Shown here in pieces: positions 1 to 6,818 of a stretch of 20,410 nt of DNA. The notes below the pieces were generated by a model, which was not told the DNA's origin, made no database searches, and saw only the letters and a program-made list of their open reading frames with translations. Both the position numbers and the translations under genes were made by a program. Position 1 is the first letter of the stretch; each line of letters starts with the position of its first letter. Source of the stretch: WHTF01 sp964482425 (GTDB lineage Bacteria > Desulfobacterota > Binatia > UBA9968); NCBI GenBank assembly GCA_964482425.1, contig CAYZXN010000259.1, positions 1 through 20,410 on the forward strand, read 5' to 3'.

Positions 1-1
1 C

Positions 2-337
2 ACGCAAGAGGGACGGGAGGAAGTTATCGAAGGTCAAACCAAGGAAGACGTCGCCATAACACCGCTGGCCATTCCGATGCTGTCCGGACCAGGCGCTATT
101 TCCACCGTCATCGTCCTCGCCGGACAGGCGGGCGGTCTGCCGGAATCGGCGGTCGTCTATGGCGCGGTGATCGCCACGGGAATAGTCTCCTATTTCGTGC
201 TACGGCTCGGTGAAGCGCTGCTGCGCTGGCTGGGCAGAACCGGGATCAGAGTCTTGACCCGGGTCATGGGGCTTATTTTGGCCGCGATCGCCGTTCAATT
301 CGTCTTGAGCGGGATTAAGGCCGCGCTTGGAATCTGA
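2..337 (+). CDS. MarC family integral membrane protein, 3' part
   Basis: This is the C-terminal 111 residues of a MarC-family (UPF0056) inner-membrane protein; the gene begins before the window and is read in frame from base 2. The family signature is visible as TPLAIPMLSGPGAISTVIVL at about residues 20-39 of the fragment. It is followed by hydrophobic segments near residues 47-63 and 85-105, and the protein ends GIKAALGI at a TGA. MarC proteins are multi-spanning membrane proteins of unsettled function; the old link to multiple antibiotic resistance is not supported. The first ATG inside the window (77) is an internal Met of the signature motif, not a start. A 67-base gap separates it from the frameshifted terC-like gene on the same strand. 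The family call is firm and the substrate unknown. Confidence 0.85.
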   Translation, partial: TQEGREEVIEGQTKEDVAITPLAIPMLSGPGAISTVIVLAGQAGGLPESAVVYGAVIATGIVSYFVLRLGEALLRWLGRTGIRVLTRVMGLILAAIAVQFVLSGIKAALGI

Positions 338-404
338 AGATGGTTTCTCATCTTTACTTGAGGCTTGGTACACCCTATCGGCAGAAGATCGGGAAAAACA
401 AACT

Positions 405-1210
405 ATGGATTGGACTTCAGACCCTCAGGCGTGGATTGCTTTTTCTACATTGCTCGCTCTGGAAGTCGTTCTAGGCTCGACAACGTCGTCTTCATCTCGA
501 TTCTTGCCGCCAAACTGCCGGCTTTTGAGCAAACCAAGGCCCGCTATCTCGGACTTACTCTGGCGATGGTTATGCGCATTGTACTGCTCTTTTCGATTTC
601 CTGGGTCATCGGCCTTACGGCCCCGCTTTTCACCGTCTTTGCGCAAGAGATTTCGGGCCGCGACCTCATCCTTTTGATCGGCGGGCTGTTCCTCATCGCC
701 AAAAATATCCATCAGATCCACCAGAAATTAGAAGGCGAGGAAGGACAATCTTCGGCCCAGGTCGCGCCGACCTTCGCGAGCGTAATCATCCAGATTCTCC
801 TGCTCGATGCCGTCTTCTCCTTGGATTCGGTGATTACGGCCGTCGGCATGGTTAACCAGATCGGCATTATGGTTTCCGCCGTTGTTGTCGCCGTTTTGTT
901 CATGATGGTTTTTGCTGGTCCGATCGGGCGGTTTGTCGAGCGCCATCCAACGGTGAAGATGTTGGCGCTAAGCTTCTTATTCCTCATCGGTATGACCCTC
1001 ATTGCCGAAGGCCTCGACCAACACATTCCAAAGGGCTACGTTTACTCGGCCATGGCCTTCTCCGTGTTTGTCGAAATGCTAAACCTCAGGACGAAGAAGT
1101 CGAAAACGGTACAGCACCACGGCCGTCACGTCTACATTGCAAGGAAACCGCGCTGCCCTGAATCTGTGATAGACTTCATTTCTCCCGGTCCGGAGAGGAT
1201 CTCAGCGTAA
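405..1210 (+). pseudogene. TerC family membrane protein, frameshifted
   Basis: This is a TerC-family inner-membrane protein (tellurium resistance TerC / YjbE / YceF type, implicated in metal-ion export) interrupted by a one-base shift. The ATG at 405 opens MDWTSDPQAWIAFSTLLALEVVLG, the usual TerC N-terminus. At 474-481 the bases GGC-TC-GAC replace what should be GGC-NNC-GAC, so the conserved G-I-D-N of the first membrane motif is lost. From GAC at 479 the other frame continues DNVVFISILAAKLP and carries the second motif, LLLDAVFSLDSVITAVGM, and VFVEMLNLR near the end. Restoring one base gives about 268 residues, close to the family norm. The open frame that can be read from about 365 has a non-homologous N-terminus and should not be taken as the real start. 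The tail after MLNLR is unusually long and runs to 3 bases before tctA. It may be a real inactivation or a base-call error. Confidence 0.8.
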
Positions 1211-1213
1211 TCC

Positions 1214-2716
1214 ATGCTTGAGTCTCTAGCGAGCCTCCTATACGGCTTTAACATCGCACTGCAGCCGCAAAACCTTCTCTATTGCTTCATCGGCGTCACC
1301 ATGGGAACTCTCGTCGGCGTGCTTCCCGGAATCGGTCCGACAGCGACCATCGCCCTTCTCCTGCCCGCCACCTTCGCGCTCAATCCAATCTCCGCCATCA
1401 TCATGCTCTCAGGCATCTGCTACGGAGCGATGTACGGCGGCTCGACGACTTCGATCTTGCTCAATATCCCCGGCGAAGCTTCTTCCGTCGTTACCTGTTT
1501 CGATGGTTATCAGATGGCCCGTCAGGGCCGTGCCGGCGCCGCCCTCGGGATTTCCGCCTTTGGCTCCTTCATCGCCGGCACCTTCAGTATCTTCGGTCTT
1601 ATTCTGCTCGCGCCGACGCTCGCCGATTTCGCGCTCCGATTCGGCCCGCCGGAATACTTTGCCCTCATGGTCATGGGATTGACCGTGGTCGCCTATCTCG
1701 CCCGAAAATCGATGGCTAAAGCTTTGATGATGGCGGTCGTCGGCATCCTGCTCGGATGCGTCGGCCTGGATCCGATCACGGCAACGCCGCGGTTCACATT
1801 CGGCATGTTGGAACTGGCCGACGGCATCGGCATAGCGCCGGTGGTCATGGGGCTTTTCGGTATCGCCGAAGTTCTGGAAAACCTTGGAGTGCTGAGCAAA
1901 ACCGAAGTCTTTGCCGAAAAGGTCAAGGGGCTTTTCCCCAACCGTGAAGACTGGAAACGATCCGCCGGGCCGCTGGCGCGCGGCTCGCTGTTGGGATTTT
2001 TTCTCGGACTCTTACCCGGAGTCGGCGCCATCGTGCCGCAATTTTTGAGCTATGCCCTGGAAAAGAAACTCTCGCGCCATCCCGAACAATTCGGCAACGG
2101 CGCGATCGAAGGGGTCGCTTCGCCCGAAGCCTGCAACAACGCCGCGGTCGGCGCGACCTTCATCCCGCTCCTGAGCTTGGGCATACCTTCCACCGCGATG
2201 ACGGCGATTTTGCTCGGCGCGCTGATGATCTATGGCATCACTCCCGGACCCTTGTTGATCAAAAACTCCCCCGATCTGTTTTGGGGCGTGATCGCGAGCA
2301 TGTATATCGGCAATTTCATGCTGTTGATCCTCAACCTGCCACTGATTCCCTTATGGGTGCGCGTGTTGAAAATCCCCTACTCCTATCTTTCTTGCTTTAT
2401 CATTCTGTTTTGCCTGATCGGCGCCTATAGTCTCAACAACAGCACCACCGACATCTACGTCGCGGTCATCTTTAGCGTGGTCGGGCTTCTCATGAAGAAG
2501 TTTTCCTTCGAGACCGCGCCGCTGGTGCTGGCGTTTGTTTTAGGTCCCCTGCTGGAGACCGCTTTGAGGCGCTCGCTGATTCTCTCCGACGGCAGCGTGT
2601 TGATCTTCGTGCAACGGCCGATTTCAGCTGCGTTCATTCTATTTTCCATCATTGTGCTTGTAGCACCGCTGTTCGGCCAAATGAGATTAGGGCGTGGACT
2701 CAGTGAAGAGGACTAA
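1214..2716 (+). CDS. tctA: Tripartite tricarboxylate transporter, large permease subunit TctA
   Basis: This is the large membrane subunit of a TTT-family secondary transporter, which imports di/tricarboxylates or other organic acids across the inner membrane using a periplasmic binding protein. At 500 residues it has the family length, with about a dozen hydrophobic segments. The diagnostic motifs are all present: GVLPGIGPTATIALLLP (residues 35-51), YGGSTTSILLNIPGEASSV (74-92), a second internally repeated GLLPGVGAIVPQFLSY (265-280), and PEACNNAAVGATFIPLLSLG (304-323). The ATG at 1214 lies 3 bases after the upstream terC-type stop and has only a distant GAGAGGA purine stretch. The tctB start lies inside its last 23 bases, so the two are probably translationally coupled. 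Substrate cannot be read from the sequence. Confidence 0.95.
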   Translation: MLESLASLLYGFNIALQPQNLLYCFIGVTMGTLVGVLPGIGPTATIALLLPATFALNPISAIIMLSGICYGAMYGGSTTSILLNIPGEASSVVTCFDGYQMARQGRAGAALGISAFGSFIAGTFSIFGLILLAPTLADFALRFGPPEYFALMVMGLTVVAYLARKSMAKALMMAVVGILLGCVGLDPITATPRFTFGMLELADGIGIAPVVMGLFGIAEVLENLGVLSKTEVFAEKVKGLFPNREDWKRSAGPLARGSLLGFFLGLLPGVGAIVPQFLSYALEKKLSRHPEQFGNGAIEGVASPEACNNAAVGATFIPLLSLGIPSTAMTAILLGALMIYGITPGPLLIKNSPDLFWGVIASMYIGNFMLLILNLPLIPLWVRVLKIPYSYLSCFIILFCLIGAYSLNNSTTDIYVAVIFSVVGLLMKKFSFETAPLVLAFVLGPLLETALRRSLILSDGSVLIFVQRPISAAFILFSIIVLVAPLFGQMRLGRGLSEED

Positions 2717-3164
2717 AATAATCGCTGCCGGTGCCGGCGCATTTTTCTGGGTTGCCGTGGGAGTGCTGGCCTGTTATGGAGCGAGCCAACTCGGTATAGG
2801 GAACGTCGCTGAACCCGGCGCCGGTTTTATTTTCTTCTGGTCGGGGCTGGTTCTGATCATCTTATCGCTGATCGTCTTTGCCGATTCGGTGCGGAGTTCC
2901 GAAGTTACCGTTCGGGAAATGCCGGAGATAAACTGGCCGAAGATTGCTCTGGTACTTTTCTCTCTCTTGTTGTACGCCTTCTTCTTGGAAAGACTCGGTT
3001 TTGTTTTGATGACGTTTGTTCTTATGAGTTTTTTAGTGGGCTCTATCGAGGGCAAGGGCTGGTGCCGTTCCCTCTGCGTAGCGAGCGCGGCGGCGCTGAC
3101 GAGTTATGCGGTGTTCGAGCTATGGCTAAAGATCAGGCTTCCCAAAGGGGTCTTCGGTTTCTGA
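2694..3164 (+). CDS. tctB: Tripartite tricarboxylate transporter, small membrane subunit TctB
   Basis: This is the small membrane subunit of the TTT system, 156 residues. Hydrophobic segments lie at about residues 9-30, 44-63, 81-99, 101-118 and 124-144. The paired last helices with LLLYAFFLERLGFVLMTFVL (residues 91-110) match the TctB pattern of a tyrosine-containing helix followed by an LG turn. The start is GTG at 2694, inside the end of tctA (23-base overlap); a GATTAGGG stretch just upstream is the only ribosome-binding candidate. Sequence conservation in TctB proteins is always low, so the assignment rests on length, topology and its position between tctA and tctC. It ends at TGA 17 bases before the tctC start. 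Confidence 0.9.
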   Translation: MDSVKRTKIIAAGAGAFFWVAVGVLACYGASQLGIGNVAEPGAGFIFFWSGLVLIILSLIVFADSVRSSEVTVREMPEINWPKIALVLFSLLLYAFFLERLGFVLMTFVLMSFLVGSIEGKGWCRSLCVASAAALTSYAVFELWLKIRLPKGVFGF

Positions 3165-3181
3165 TTCGAAAGGAGAAAAAT

Positions 3182-4180
3182 ATGGCTCTCTCATACAAAA
3201 AGATTCTGCCGGCGCTTGTTTTAGGTCAAGCGATCGCTCTCGGTTCGGCACCGACACTGTCCTGGTCGCAGGAAAAGTATCCTTCAAGACCGATTGAGAT
3301 GGTCGTGGCTTTTCCGGCCGGCGGTTTCGCCGACGTGACCGGCAGAATTTTCGCCGAGGAGATGTCAAAGGTCCTCAACACTCCGATCGCTCCGATCAAT
3401 AAAGGCGGCGCCACCGGCAGCCTGGCGGCCACTTCCATGCTGAGCGCGGCGAAGGACGGATACAGTATTTTGGTGAACACACTCGGCGGTATGGTTCTGG
3501 CGCCGGTTACCCTCAAAGATATCAAATACGATACCAACAAGGATTTTTATCCTGTCGCCTTCATCACATCCGCGCCCGACGGACTGACGGTGCGCGCGGA
3601 GTCGCCGTATAAAAATCTCAACGACTTGATCGACGCCGCGAAAAAAAACCCGAACAAACTGTCCTACGGAACCGCGGGCACCGGCGTCGGCGGCCATTTC
3701 AATTCTCTGATCCTGTCCCAGGTCACCGGTATCAAGATCAAACATGTTCCGTACAAAGGCGGTGGGGAGTACATTCCTGCCTTATTGGGCGGGCATCTGG
3801 ACTTTGTCATAGGCACCGCCATCGCGACCCTGCCGCAGGAGAGCGCGGGCAAGCTCAGAACCTTGGCGCTCCTAGGCGGCAACAAAATGAAGGGACTGCC
3901 TTCGGTTCCGACCACCGTTGAGCTGGGCATCAAAGGAAATTACCTCGACAGTTGGGCCGGTGCCTTCGTCACCGCCGGCACACCCAAGCCGGTCATAGAT
4001 ACCCTCACCGCCGCAGCCGAGAAAGTGATCAAGTCAAAAGAATTCGGCGCGCGAATCGAAAAAACCGGCGGCGGCGTTCAATATATCGCGCCCGCTGAGT
4101 TTCGCTCGATGATCGAGCGCGACAAGAACACCGCGCTGGAGATCGCCAAGAAAGAGGGACTGGGGCAGGGGGCGAAGTAA
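3182..4180 (+). CDS. tctC: Tripartite tricarboxylate transporter substrate-binding protein (Bug/TctC family)
   Basis: This is the periplasmic solute-binding protein of the TTT system, 332 residues. The ATG at 3182 is chosen because AGGAGA (3171-3176) sits at good spacing and it places a signal peptide at the very N-terminus: basic SYKK, a hydrophobic stretch over residues 8-23, and a probable cleavage site near SWSQ (27-30). The mature protein begins with the Bug-family opening YPSRPIEMVVAFPAGGFADV (33-52), the loop that contacts substrate carboxylates, followed by the characteristic KKNPNKLSYGTAGTGVGGH (154-172), HVPYKGGGEYIPALLGGHLD (188-207) and the C-terminal EFRSMIERDKNTALEIAKK. The same frame stays open upstream to 3062, but that extension overlaps tctB and is non-homologous. 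Gene order here is A-B-C, whereas the classical Salmonella operon is C-B-A. Confidence 0.93.
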   Translation: MALSYKKILPALVLGQAIALGSAPTLSWSQEKYPSRPIEMVVAFPAGGFADVTGRIFAEEMSKVLNTPIAPINKGGATGSLAATSMLSAAKDGYSILVNTLGGMVLAPVTLKDIKYDTNKDFYPVAFITSAPDGLTVRAESPYKNLNDLIDAAKKNPNKLSYGTAGTGVGGHFNSLILSQVTGIKIKHVPYKGGGEYIPALLGGHLDFVIGTAIATLPQESAGKLRTLALLGGNKMKGLPSVPTTVELGIKGNYLDSWAGAFVTAGTPKPVIDTLTAAAEKVIKSKEFGARIEKTGGGVQYIAPAEFRSMIERDKNTALEIAKKEGLGQGAK

Positions 4181-4492
4181 GAGTGACAAACGTAGTATTA
4201 CCAGCTTTGTGGATTAGAATTGAACAGGTCCGATACCGAGTACCCGCTGCGGGAAAAAAGGCAAATCAGTGTTGCCAACATCGATGACATCTATTGGAGT
4301 TATTGAAGCGAGCAGCCAGTACCCACGTTTCTATTTTTGATCAAATATAAAAATCAAAACGAGATTCAACGAACAACCTAATCTGGTCGACGATATCCCG
4401 TATATCCTGTCCGAGAAGGACGCCAAGAACTCTGCACAAAGAATGTGCTTATGCACATTGGTTGATGCGAGCGTTGGGTGTCATGAGGAAAT
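4181..4492 (+). other. Intergenic region between tctC and the Mrr-type gene
   Basis: This is 312 bases without a gene I can support. It is visibly more AT-rich than its surroundings, above all around 4331-4358, which contains the perfect palindrome TTTGATCAAA (4336-4345) followed by TATAAA (4346-4351), a possible -10 element with no convincing -35. Farther along are a five-base inverted repeat GATAT-CCCGT-ATATC (4392-4406) and a stronger one at 4442-4459 listed separately. A GC-rich stem CCCGC-T-GCGGG (4243-4253) is followed by A residues, not T, so it is not a + strand terminator. No clear transcription terminator for the tct operon is visible. Confidence 0.5.
4442..4459. promoter_or_regulatory. 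Inverted repeat upstream of the Mrr-type gene, candidate operator
   Basis: The perfect 7-base inverted repeat AATGTGC-TTAT-GCACATT ends 33 bases before the ATG at 4493. Its position between any upstream promoter and the ribosome-binding site fits an operator for a dimeric repressor, or a small hairpin in the leader. No regulator gene lies next to it, so its partner is unknown. The symmetry is directly visible; the function is inferred. Confidence 0.4.
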
Positions 4493-5356
4493 ATGAAACA
4501 AGCTAAAGGCCCTGGATTCATCCGCTTTTTTCGGCCAATTCTTGAGCTTCTTCTGGAATCTGGCGGCACGGGCACTCCTTCCGAAATTGTTGATCGTTCG
4601 CTTGAGATAGCAAAGGTCTCCGAATCAGAACAGGAGACCGTCAATAAAAACGGACAATCGCGGGTTAAGAACCAAGTACACTGGGCGCGTCAATATCTCG
4701 TTTGGGGTGGCTACTTGGATTCATCCAGGAGAGGCGTCTGGAGTCTTACAGATAAGGGTAGGTCAGCTGACGTTACCAAGCTCAATCCGCTTGAAGTATT
4801 CAAAAGCGTTCAAACGAGACTTGCCGCGACAAAGCAAGGAAAGAAGCAGGACGATCCTTCTGCGGAAGTACTGTTACCCAATGACATAGAGTTGCAGGAC
4901 CACAGGACTCGGCTACTAGAATTGATCCGATCGTTGTCGCCGGATGGATTCGAGCGCCTAAGCCAGAGACTGCTTCGTGAGTCTGGCTTTCAACACGTGA
5001 CAGTCACTGGCAGGGCAGGAGACGGAGGGATAGACGGAATTGGGACTCTGCAGGTTAATCCCTTTGTGAGCTTCAATGTCCTTTTCCAGTGCAAGCGATA
5101 CCAGGGGACTGTCACTCCTTCCCATGTGCGCGATTTTCGAGGCGCCATGATGGGGCGTGCTGATAAAGGCATCATCATCACCACTGGCACGTTCACACTT
5201 GAAGCCAAGAAAGAAGCGCGGCGCGACGGGGTTCCACCCATTGAGCTCGTCGACGGAGATGTTCTTGTCGACATGTTTGAGCGTCTCGAATTAGGACTCA
5301 TACCCAAACGAACCTACGATATCGATGAACGATTCTTTGATGACTATAGGAAATAG
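4493..5356 (+). CDS. Mrr-family restriction endonuclease (type IV-like)
   Basis: This 287-residue protein has the two-part Mrr layout. The N-terminal region (about 8-92) is a winged-helix Mrr_N domain, with WARQYLVWGGYLDSSRRGVWSLTDKG-type residues at 64-89. The C-terminal region (about 145-265) is a PD-(D/E)xK nuclease domain, with FERLSQRLLRESGF (153-166), then GDGGIDGIG (177-184) carrying the catalytic Asp181, and FQCKRY (198-203) carrying the Q-x-K pair Gln199/Lys201. Mrr enzymes cut DNA bearing foreign methylation. The start ATG has GAGGAAAT 4-8 bases upstream. No methyltransferase or specificity gene lies nearby, which fits a solitary modification-dependent enzyme rather than a type II system. 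Base composition is visibly less GC-rich than neighbouring genes, a hint of horizontal acquisition. The exact target modification cannot be deduced. Confidence 0.88.
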   Translation: MKQAKGPGFIRFFRPILELLLESGGTGTPSEIVDRSLEIAKVSESEQETVNKNGQSRVKNQVHWARQYLVWGGYLDSSRRGVWSLTDKGRSADVTKLNPLEVFKSVQTRLAATKQGKKQDDPSAEVLLPNDIELQDHRTRLLELIRSLSPDGFERLSQRLLRESGFQHVTVTGRAGDGGIDGIGTLQVNPFVSFNVLFQCKRYQGTVTPSHVRDFRGAMMGRADKGIIITTGTFTLEAKKEARRDGVPPIELVDGDVLVDMFERLELGLIPKRTYDIDERFFDDYRK

Positions 5357-5476
5357 GCACTCACAGCGCCTCACACATTACTGGTCGTCGAGGGTCAATG
5401 GCAAAGGCGAAACGTTCGCAGCCAGAGTCAACGTGGCCAGTCGTGGATGGATGTTCATTGAAAGGCGGAATGCAAA

Positions 5477-5797
5477 ATGAAAATCGACATCGACAAACTC
5501 AACGAAGACGAACTAATCGATCTGAACAACCGGATCGTGGCGCGGTTGCGGTTTTTGAACCAGATGCGCGCGCATTCGCAAATGCTCGACTTTAGGATCG
5601 GCGATCGGGTCACGTTTCAGCCGGAAGGTCGGCCGCCTCTGTTTGGGATACTCACTCGCTATAACAAGAAAACGGTTACGGTCATCATCGACAGCGGCCA
5701 GCACTGGAACGTCGCGCCAGGGCTTCTCCGCAAGGCTAATTCAGGTGAGGGCACGCAGACCCACAACGCAAAGGTCATCCAACTACGTAAGAAATAA
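5477..5797 (+). CDS. Small conserved-type protein with a KOW/SH3-like segment
   Basis: This is a 106-residue soluble protein of unknown function. The N-terminal 35 residues (MKIDIDKLNEDELIDLNNRI...) look helical and charged. They are followed by a compact beta-rich segment, FRIGDRVTFQPEGRPPLFG then ILTRYNKKTVTVIIDSG and WNVAPGLLRK (residues 39-86), which resembles the KOW/SH3-like small barrels found in RNA- or DNA-associated proteins. The last 20 residues are polar. The ATG at 5477 is preceded by AAGGCGG at 5461-5467. It lies 120 bases after the Mrr-type gene on the same strand and converges with the glyoxalase gene 14 bases later. Similar small proteins occur widely in proteobacteria without an assigned role, so I do not propose one. 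The coding call is good and the fold suggestion weak. Confidence 0.75.
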   Translation: MKIDIDKLNEDELIDLNNRIVARLRFLNQMRAHSQMLDFRIGDRVTFQPEGRPPLFGILTRYNKKTVTVIIDSGQHWNVAPGLLRKANSGEGTQTHNAKVIQLRKK

Positions 5798-5811
5798 AGC
5801 CGCAACGTAAA

Positions 5812-6207
5812 TCACGATTCAGCCCGCGTGGTCAGCTCGATCTTATAGCCGTTGGGATCTTCGAGGAAAGCGATGGCATTGGCACCGCTCCCATGTTTCA
5901 TCGGTCCGGGCTCGCGCACGATCTTCACCCCTTTCGCACGCAACTCATCACAGGTTTTATAAACGTCCGGCACGCCGAGCGCGATATGCCCAAAACCGTT
6001 GCCGATATCGTAGGCGTGGGTGTCCCAGTTGTAGGTGAGCTCAATGACCGGATCGGTTTCCTCCGATCCGTAACCGACGAAAGCGTTGGTAAAGCGGCCC
6101 GACTCATAGTCTCTTTTCTTCAAGAGCTTCATGCCGAGCCCGTCGCAGTAGAATTTCAAACTCTCATCGAGATCATTCACTCGGATCATCGTATGAACAA
6201 TCTTCAT
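5812..6207 (-). CDS. gloA: Lactoylglutathione lyase (glyoxalase I)
   Basis: This cytoplasmic metalloenzyme converts the hemithioacetal of methylglyoxal and glutathione to S-lactoylglutathione, the first step of methylglyoxal detoxification. At 131 residues it is the size of the short, usually Ni/Co-type bacterial enzymes. The two beta-alpha-beta-beta-beta modules are visible. Metal ligands sit where expected: His5 (KIVHTMIRV), Glu56 (PVIEL), His74 (GFGHIAL) and Glu124 (YKIELT). Other family landmarks are RVNDLDESLKFY, WDTHAYDIGNGFGHIALGV and FLEDPNGYKIEL. The start ATG at 6207 is fixed by a strong AGGAGG (complement of 6213-6218). It converges with the small protein to its left and is divergent from the retropepsin-like gene, so its promoter must lie within 6208-6380. 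Confidence 0.93.
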   Translation of the reverse strand: MKIVHTMIRVNDLDESLKFYCDGLGMKLLKKRDYESGRFTNAFVGYGSEETDPVIELTYNWDTHAYDIGNGFGHIALGVPDVYKTCDELRAKGVKIVREPGPMKHGSGANAIAFLEDPNGYKIELTTRAES

Positions 6208-6380
6208 TGTTTCCTCCTACGTCCGTTGCCGTGGTTGATCCAGAAAACGATATTTTAGACTTCACTCAAGCTTTACAATCCGTGCCGCAGATAACAGACA
6301 GTAGATTTTCAAACGTGGAGCGTCAATGATCTTAAACGCCGCAATTCAAACTAGAGCTTACGCCGAAAGGTAATTTCACC

Positions 6381-6782
6381 ATGGGAACCTTTCACGTAAG
6401 ATGTAAGATTGAAAACCCTTCGGAAAGGTCAGCATCCGTCATCATACCCAAACTTCTGGTGGACACCGGGAGCGAATTCACCTGGGTCTCTGAGCGGATG
6501 CTCGAACGAATCGGCATCGGCCGTGAGAAAAAGGACGTGCCATTTGTTCTCGCCAACGGCCAAGAGGTCACCCGCAGCGTCGGCTTCGCGATTGTTCGCT
6601 TCGACAAGTATTTTACGATCGACGAAGTAGTCTTTGCCGAACCCGGGGATCTGCAACTTCTGGGCGCTCGCACGCTTGAAGGGCTAAATTTGATGATTGA
6701 ACCTGTTAGGCGGAGACTTGTGGCGGCCGGACCTCTTCCCGCCGCTTCGCCCACGGGTCCCAAACGAACTCCACGTCGGTAA
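6381..6782 (+). CDS. Retropepsin-like aspartic protease-fold protein
   Basis: This is a 133-residue single-domain protein with the retroviral-type aspartyl protease signature: LLVDTGSEFTWV at residues 25-36, with the catalytic Asp28 in D-T-G-S. A following hydrophobic LLGARTLEGLNLMI (93-106) matches the second half of the fold, where a G-x-x-x-L-x-G turn is typical. Members act as homodimers, each monomer giving one Asp. There is no signal peptide or membrane segment. Residues 107-133 are a basic, proline-rich tail (PTGPKRTPRR) probably outside the fold. AAAGG lies about 11 bases upstream of the ATG. It stands alone, divergent from gloA and convergent with the LLM gene 36 bases downstream. 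Substrate and physiological role are unknown, and such small clan AA proteins are common in bacterial and archaeal genomes. Confidence 0.8.
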   Translation: MGTFHVRCKIENPSERSASVIIPKLLVDTGSEFTWVSERMLERIGIGREKKDVPFVLANGQEVTRSVGFAIVRFDKYFTIDEVVFAEPGDLQLLGARTLEGLNLMIEPVRRRLVAAGPLPAASPTGPKRTPRR

Positions 6783-6818
6783 CGAAGCACGCTGTCCTCA
6801 AAAATAGTTTCTTAGTCG

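Noticed and set aside
3062..3181. Upstream extension of the TTT binding protein inside tctB.
   Set aside because: It would bury the signal peptide behind 40 unrelated residues, and the ATG at 3182 has a strong ribosome-binding site.
4243..4259. GC-rich stem CCCGC-T-GCGGG followed by a homopolymer, considered as the terminator of the tct operon.
   Set aside because: The run is A, not T, on the transcribed + strand and the loop is only one base, so it cannot work as an intrinsic terminator for tctC.
5398..5595. Open frame of 65 codons between the Mrr-type gene and the small KOW-like protein.
   Set aside because: It overlaps the better supported gene at 5477 in another frame, and its second half is only the shifted reading of that gene.
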